From positions 195,348 through 237,956 of the forward strand of contig CP070716.1 in the NCBI GenBank assembly GCA_020350425.1: a stretch of 42,609 bases of DNA, read 5' to 3'. Positions 40,889 to 42,609 of the stretch are shown piece after piece. This DNA is from Gemmatimonadota bacterium. GTDB lineage: Bacteria; Gemmatimonadota; Gemmatimonadetes; Gemmatimonadales; GWC2-71-9. Below the pieces are notes generated by a model. It did not search any database and had not been told where the DNA came from. It saw only the letters and a list, made by a program, of their open reading frames with translations. Position 1 is the stretch's first letter. Every line of letters begins with the position of its first letter. A program made the position numbers and the translations under genes.

Positions 40889-40926
40889 CGGCCGGCCCCG
40901 GTGGCACTCCGCCCCGAGGCCGGCCG
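40889..40926 (+). terminator. Hairpin after ferritin
   Basis: CGGCCGGCC (40889-40897) pairs perfectly with GGCCGGCCG (40918-40926) around a 20-base loop. It starts 27 bp after the ferritin stop. No T run follows. Confidence 0.45.
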
Positions 40927-41014
40927 CTTAACATCTCGACTGTCCGACTCGTCTTACCCGACGGAACCCACGCATCGGCGGACGACCGCCGGTGCCCCAG
41001 CAAGGAGGACGAGG

Positions 41015-41629
41015 ATGAGGGCAGTCACGAGAGTCCTGCCGGGTGTGGCGGTCGCGGCGGTCCTGCTAATCGGCGTGTTGCCGGCTCAGGAGCCCGAAGC
41101 GGCACCCGACACCAGACCGCGCCGGATGCGTCTGCACGAGCCCGGGACGGGACTACAGGGTGGACCGGCCATGCGGCAGCGGATCGGGATGGCCGCCGGG
41201 GAGCTGGCCGGCGTGCGGGCGTTCTCGCCGCAGGCGCTGATTCAGCGCAAGGACTTCCTCGGGCTCACCGAGGAGCAGGTCGCCCGGCTGGAGCAGCTCG
41301 GCGAGGAGTTGCAGGGCGTCCACGACCAGGCCGTCGAGGAGGCTCGGTCCAGCCACGAGGCACTGCGCGAAGCGTGGCAGGCGGACCAACCGGACGCCGA
41401 AGCGGTGCGGCGCTACGCCCGGCAGGCGATGGAGGCGCACCAGGCGGCGCAGCTAGCCATGGTCGGAAGCGCGGCACAGGCGAAGGCCCTCCTCAGCCCC
41501 GAGCAACAGGGCAAGATGCAGGGCTGGATGGAGGGGAGGCGCCAAGGAGGGCAGATGCGAGGGAGCCGGCCCGGCATGCGCCACGGCTGGATGGGTCACC
41601 GGCAGCACTCGCCCCGGCGCCGACCGTAA
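41015..41629 (+). CDS. Exported Spy/CpxP-like (LTxxQ) protein
   Basis: 204 residues. AAGGAGG lies six bases before the ATG. The signal peptide is MRAVTRVLPGVAVAAVLLIGVLPAQ. Mature helices carry the two LTxxQ-type motifs of the Spy/CpxP family: FLGLTEEQVARLEQLGEEL and ALLSPEQQGKMQGWME, separated by a long Glu/Ala/Gln-rich helix. The C-terminal about 35 residues are Met, Gly, Arg and His-rich (GQMRGSRPGMRHGWMGHRQ), suggesting metal or anion binding. Family members are periplasmic chaperones or metal-resistance proteins. No two-component system is adjacent. Confidence 0.75.
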   Translation: MRAVTRVLPGVAVAAVLLIGVLPAQEPEAAPDTRPRRMRLHEPGTGLQGGPAMRQRIGMAAGELAGVRAFSPQALIQRKDFLGLTEEQVARLEQLGEELQGVHDQAVEEARSSHEALREAWQADQPDAEAVRRYARQAMEAHQAAQLAMVGSAAQAKALLSPEQQGKMQGWMEGRRQGGQMRGSRPGMRHGWMGHRQHSPRRRP

Positions 41630-41657
41630 GCACGGTACGGCCCGCAGTCCCCCAGAG

Positions 41658-41692
41658 GCACCGCCCCGACGGCACCCGCCGCGGGGCGGTGC
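41658..41692. terminator. Bidirectional terminator
   Basis: An 11-bp stem (41658-41668 with 41682-41692) whose loop adds a 4-bp CGGC/GCCG pairing. It lies between the convergent Spy-like and phosphatase genes, one base from the phosphatase stop. TTCATT follows on the plus strand. Confidence 0.7.
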
Positions 41693-41693
41693 T

Positions 41694-42164
41694 TCATTGG
41701 TCCGGTGCGACGTCGGGCGTGACGATCCAGCGCAGCGCCCATCCCTCATCCGCCCGCGGTGCGAGGCAGACGACCCCCCCGTTGTGAAAGGCCACGATCT
41801 CCCGCCCCGGATCGCCGGTGACCAGCCGGGAACAGAGGCGACTCAGGTGCGGCAGGTGCCCCACGAGCATCACGGGCGCCGCGAAGGCGGCGATGGCGCG
41901 CGCGGCCGCCGCGGGTTCGTCCATGGGAGCCAGGCCCTGCATGCGGCTGGGGACGAGACCCGGATGCAGCGCCTCGGCCAGGATTCGGGCGGTCTGCTCG
42001 GCTCGAAGTTTCCCCGAGTGATAGATTCCGGCTGGAGCGATCCCGGCAGCGGCCAGGGCCCGGGCGACGCGGCTGACCTGCCGCCGGCCGAGGTCGGTGA
42101 GCGGACGCGAGGGGTCCTGCTCCTCGGACGCTGCCTCGCCGTGCTGTACCAGGTAGAGGTCCAC
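41694..42164 (-). CDS. SixA-like histidine phosphatase family protein with QHG motif
   Basis: 156 residues from the GTG at 42164, giving VDLYLVQHGEAASEEQDPSRPLTDLGRRQ, the expected start for SixA proteins of about 160 residues. An ATG at 42251 would add 29 residues but overlap the divergent gene. The usual R-H-G catalytic motif reads Q-H-G: His is kept and the first Arg is Gln. Other family boxes are present: SGKLRAEQTARILAEAL (second Arg), and the second His in MLVGHLPHLSRL. E. coli SixA dephosphorylates phosphohistidine on signalling or PTS proteins. No ribosome site is evident before the GTG, so the message may be leaderless. Confidence 0.85.
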   Translation of the reverse strand: MDLYLVQHGEAASEEQDPSRPLTDLGRRQVSRVARALAAAGIAPAGIYHSGKLRAEQTARILAEALHPGLVPSRMQGLAPMDEPAAAARAIAAFAAPVMLVGHLPHLSRLCSRLVTGDPGREIVAFHNGGVVCLAPRADEGWALRWIVTPDVAPDQ

Positions 42165-42204
42165 GGGGCAAGCGTGGGGGTCAACCAGTAGCGAGTCAAG
42201 TGGT

Positions 42205-42609
42205 ATGGAGCGTCGAAGCGACGAGCGAATCCGGATCACGTACGAGCTCACCTTGCCGGAGGGGGAGCGGGCCGAGGCGCGGGCACGACAGATTGCGCTC
42301 GAGCAGACGGTTGAGCTGCCCGACGGCTGCTATCCGGAGGGGATCGAACAGCGCGTGGTCGGCCGGCTCGAGGAGATTGAGGAGCTGGGCGGTGCCCGCT
42401 GGCGGCTCGCGATCTCCTACGATCCCGTCCTGGTCGGATCGGAGTCCCCGCAACTGCTGAACCTGCTCTTCGGCAACGTCTCCATGCATCCTGGAACGCT
42501 GGTCACCGACCTGCAGCTCCCGGCGGCCGTCGTGCAGCGCTTCCCCGGCCCGCAGCACGGGATTGCCGGAGTGCGCGCCGCGTGCGGCGGCGTCGAACGC
42601 CGGCCCCTG
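42205..42609 (+). CDS. RuBisCO-like protein (form IV), N-terminal part, cut by window
   Basis: 135 codons from the ATG at 42205 to the right edge, open throughout. It begins MERRSDERIRITYELTLPEG and matches the N-terminal alpha/beta domain of the RuBisCO large-chain family: QTVELPDG, LLNLLFGNVSMHPGTLVTDLQLP and FPGPQHGIAGVR. The segment NLLFGN(V/I)S-x(2)-PG is a strong family marker. The long insert EQRVVGRLEEIEELGGARWRL and lack of the form I start suggest a form IV RuBisCO-like protein, not a CO2-fixing enzyme. The catalytic lysines and carbamate site lie beyond the window, so the class (enolase, decarboxylase, transcarboxylase or other) cannot be told. It starts 40 bp from the divergent phosphatase. 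Confidence 0.85.
   Translation, partial: MERRSDERIRITYELTLPEGERAEARARQIALEQTVELPDGCYPEGIEQRVVGRLEEIEELGGARWRLAISYDPVLVGSESPQLLNLLFGNVSMHPGTLVTDLQLPAAVVQRFPGPQHGIAGVRAACGGVERRPL

Noticed and set aside
1-42609. CRISPR arrays, insertion sequences, tRNA or rRNA genes, integrases, prophage
   Set aside because: No regularly spaced repeats, transposase or integrase motifs, cloverleaf-forming intergenic stretches or phage proteins were seen.

Overview
The window is about 42.6 kb of high-GC DNA (roughly two thirds G+C by eye), densely packed with protein genes on both strands. I found no rRNA, tRNA, CRISPR array, insertion sequence or prophage. Many genes encode exported proteins: Sec signal peptides ending in A-Q-Q or A-A-Q, lipoproteins, serine hydrolases of the beta-lactamase fold, PD40 and 6-bladed beta-propellers, a DUF4105 protein and RND pumps. 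With a two-membrane cell plan and 2-oxoacid:ferredoxin oxidoreductase, this suggests a Gram-negative, probably Gemmatimonadota-like, environmental bacterium. That placement is inference, because no rRNA or other taxonomic marker is present.

Left part (1-9.4 kb, mostly minus strand): a glutamate dehydrogenase cut by the window edge. Upstream of it is a compact run of four genes (SMP-30/gluconolactonase-like protein, SRPBCC protein, serine hydrolase, Ser/Thr kinase). Then come a Kef-type cation:proton antiporter with a small DUF6116 protein, an exported methyltransferase diverging from an unrecognised DNA-binding-like protein, and an M23 peptidase lipoprotein followed by a 26-residue membrane peptide.

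Middle (9.4-20.4 kb): a small hypothetical protein, a GGDEF-EAL protein with both motifs intact, an orphan amino-acid-type solute-binding protein with a good promoter and terminator, and an 84-residue exported Cys-rich protein with a knottin-like spacing. A translationally coupled minus-strand set follows: serine hydrolase, DUF4105 membrane protein, membrane-anchored PD40 propeller. Next to it is a class A penicillin-binding protein (PBP1b-like).

20.5-26 kb: a fatty-acid-hydroxylase-like membrane enzyme abutting a DDAH/amidinotransferase-type hydrolase converges on a DUF523-DUF1722 protein and an SDR (NmrA-like)/DUF2867-like protein. A 17-bp palindrome sits in the -35/-10 spacer of the promoter of this last pair, which looks like a dedicated switch, possibly of MerR (LitR/CarH) type. 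A secreted beta-propeller protein with its own terminator follows.

26.2-37.3 kb (plus strand): the most unusual unit. One membrane-fusion adaptor is followed by RND permease, beta-propeller lipoprotein, a second RND permease, a second beta-propeller lipoprotein, and a proline-racemase-family enzyme with a Ser/Cys active-site pair. All junctions are tight or overlapping, and no outer-membrane channel gene is included.

37.3-42.6 kb: 2-oxoacid:ferredoxin oxidoreductase alpha and beta (minus) diverge from a ferritin across a short promoter region. A Spy/CpxP-like exported protein follows, then a bidirectional terminator and a SixA-like phosphatase with Q-H-G in place of R-H-G. The phosphatase diverges from the N-terminus of a RuBisCO-like protein that runs off the right edge.
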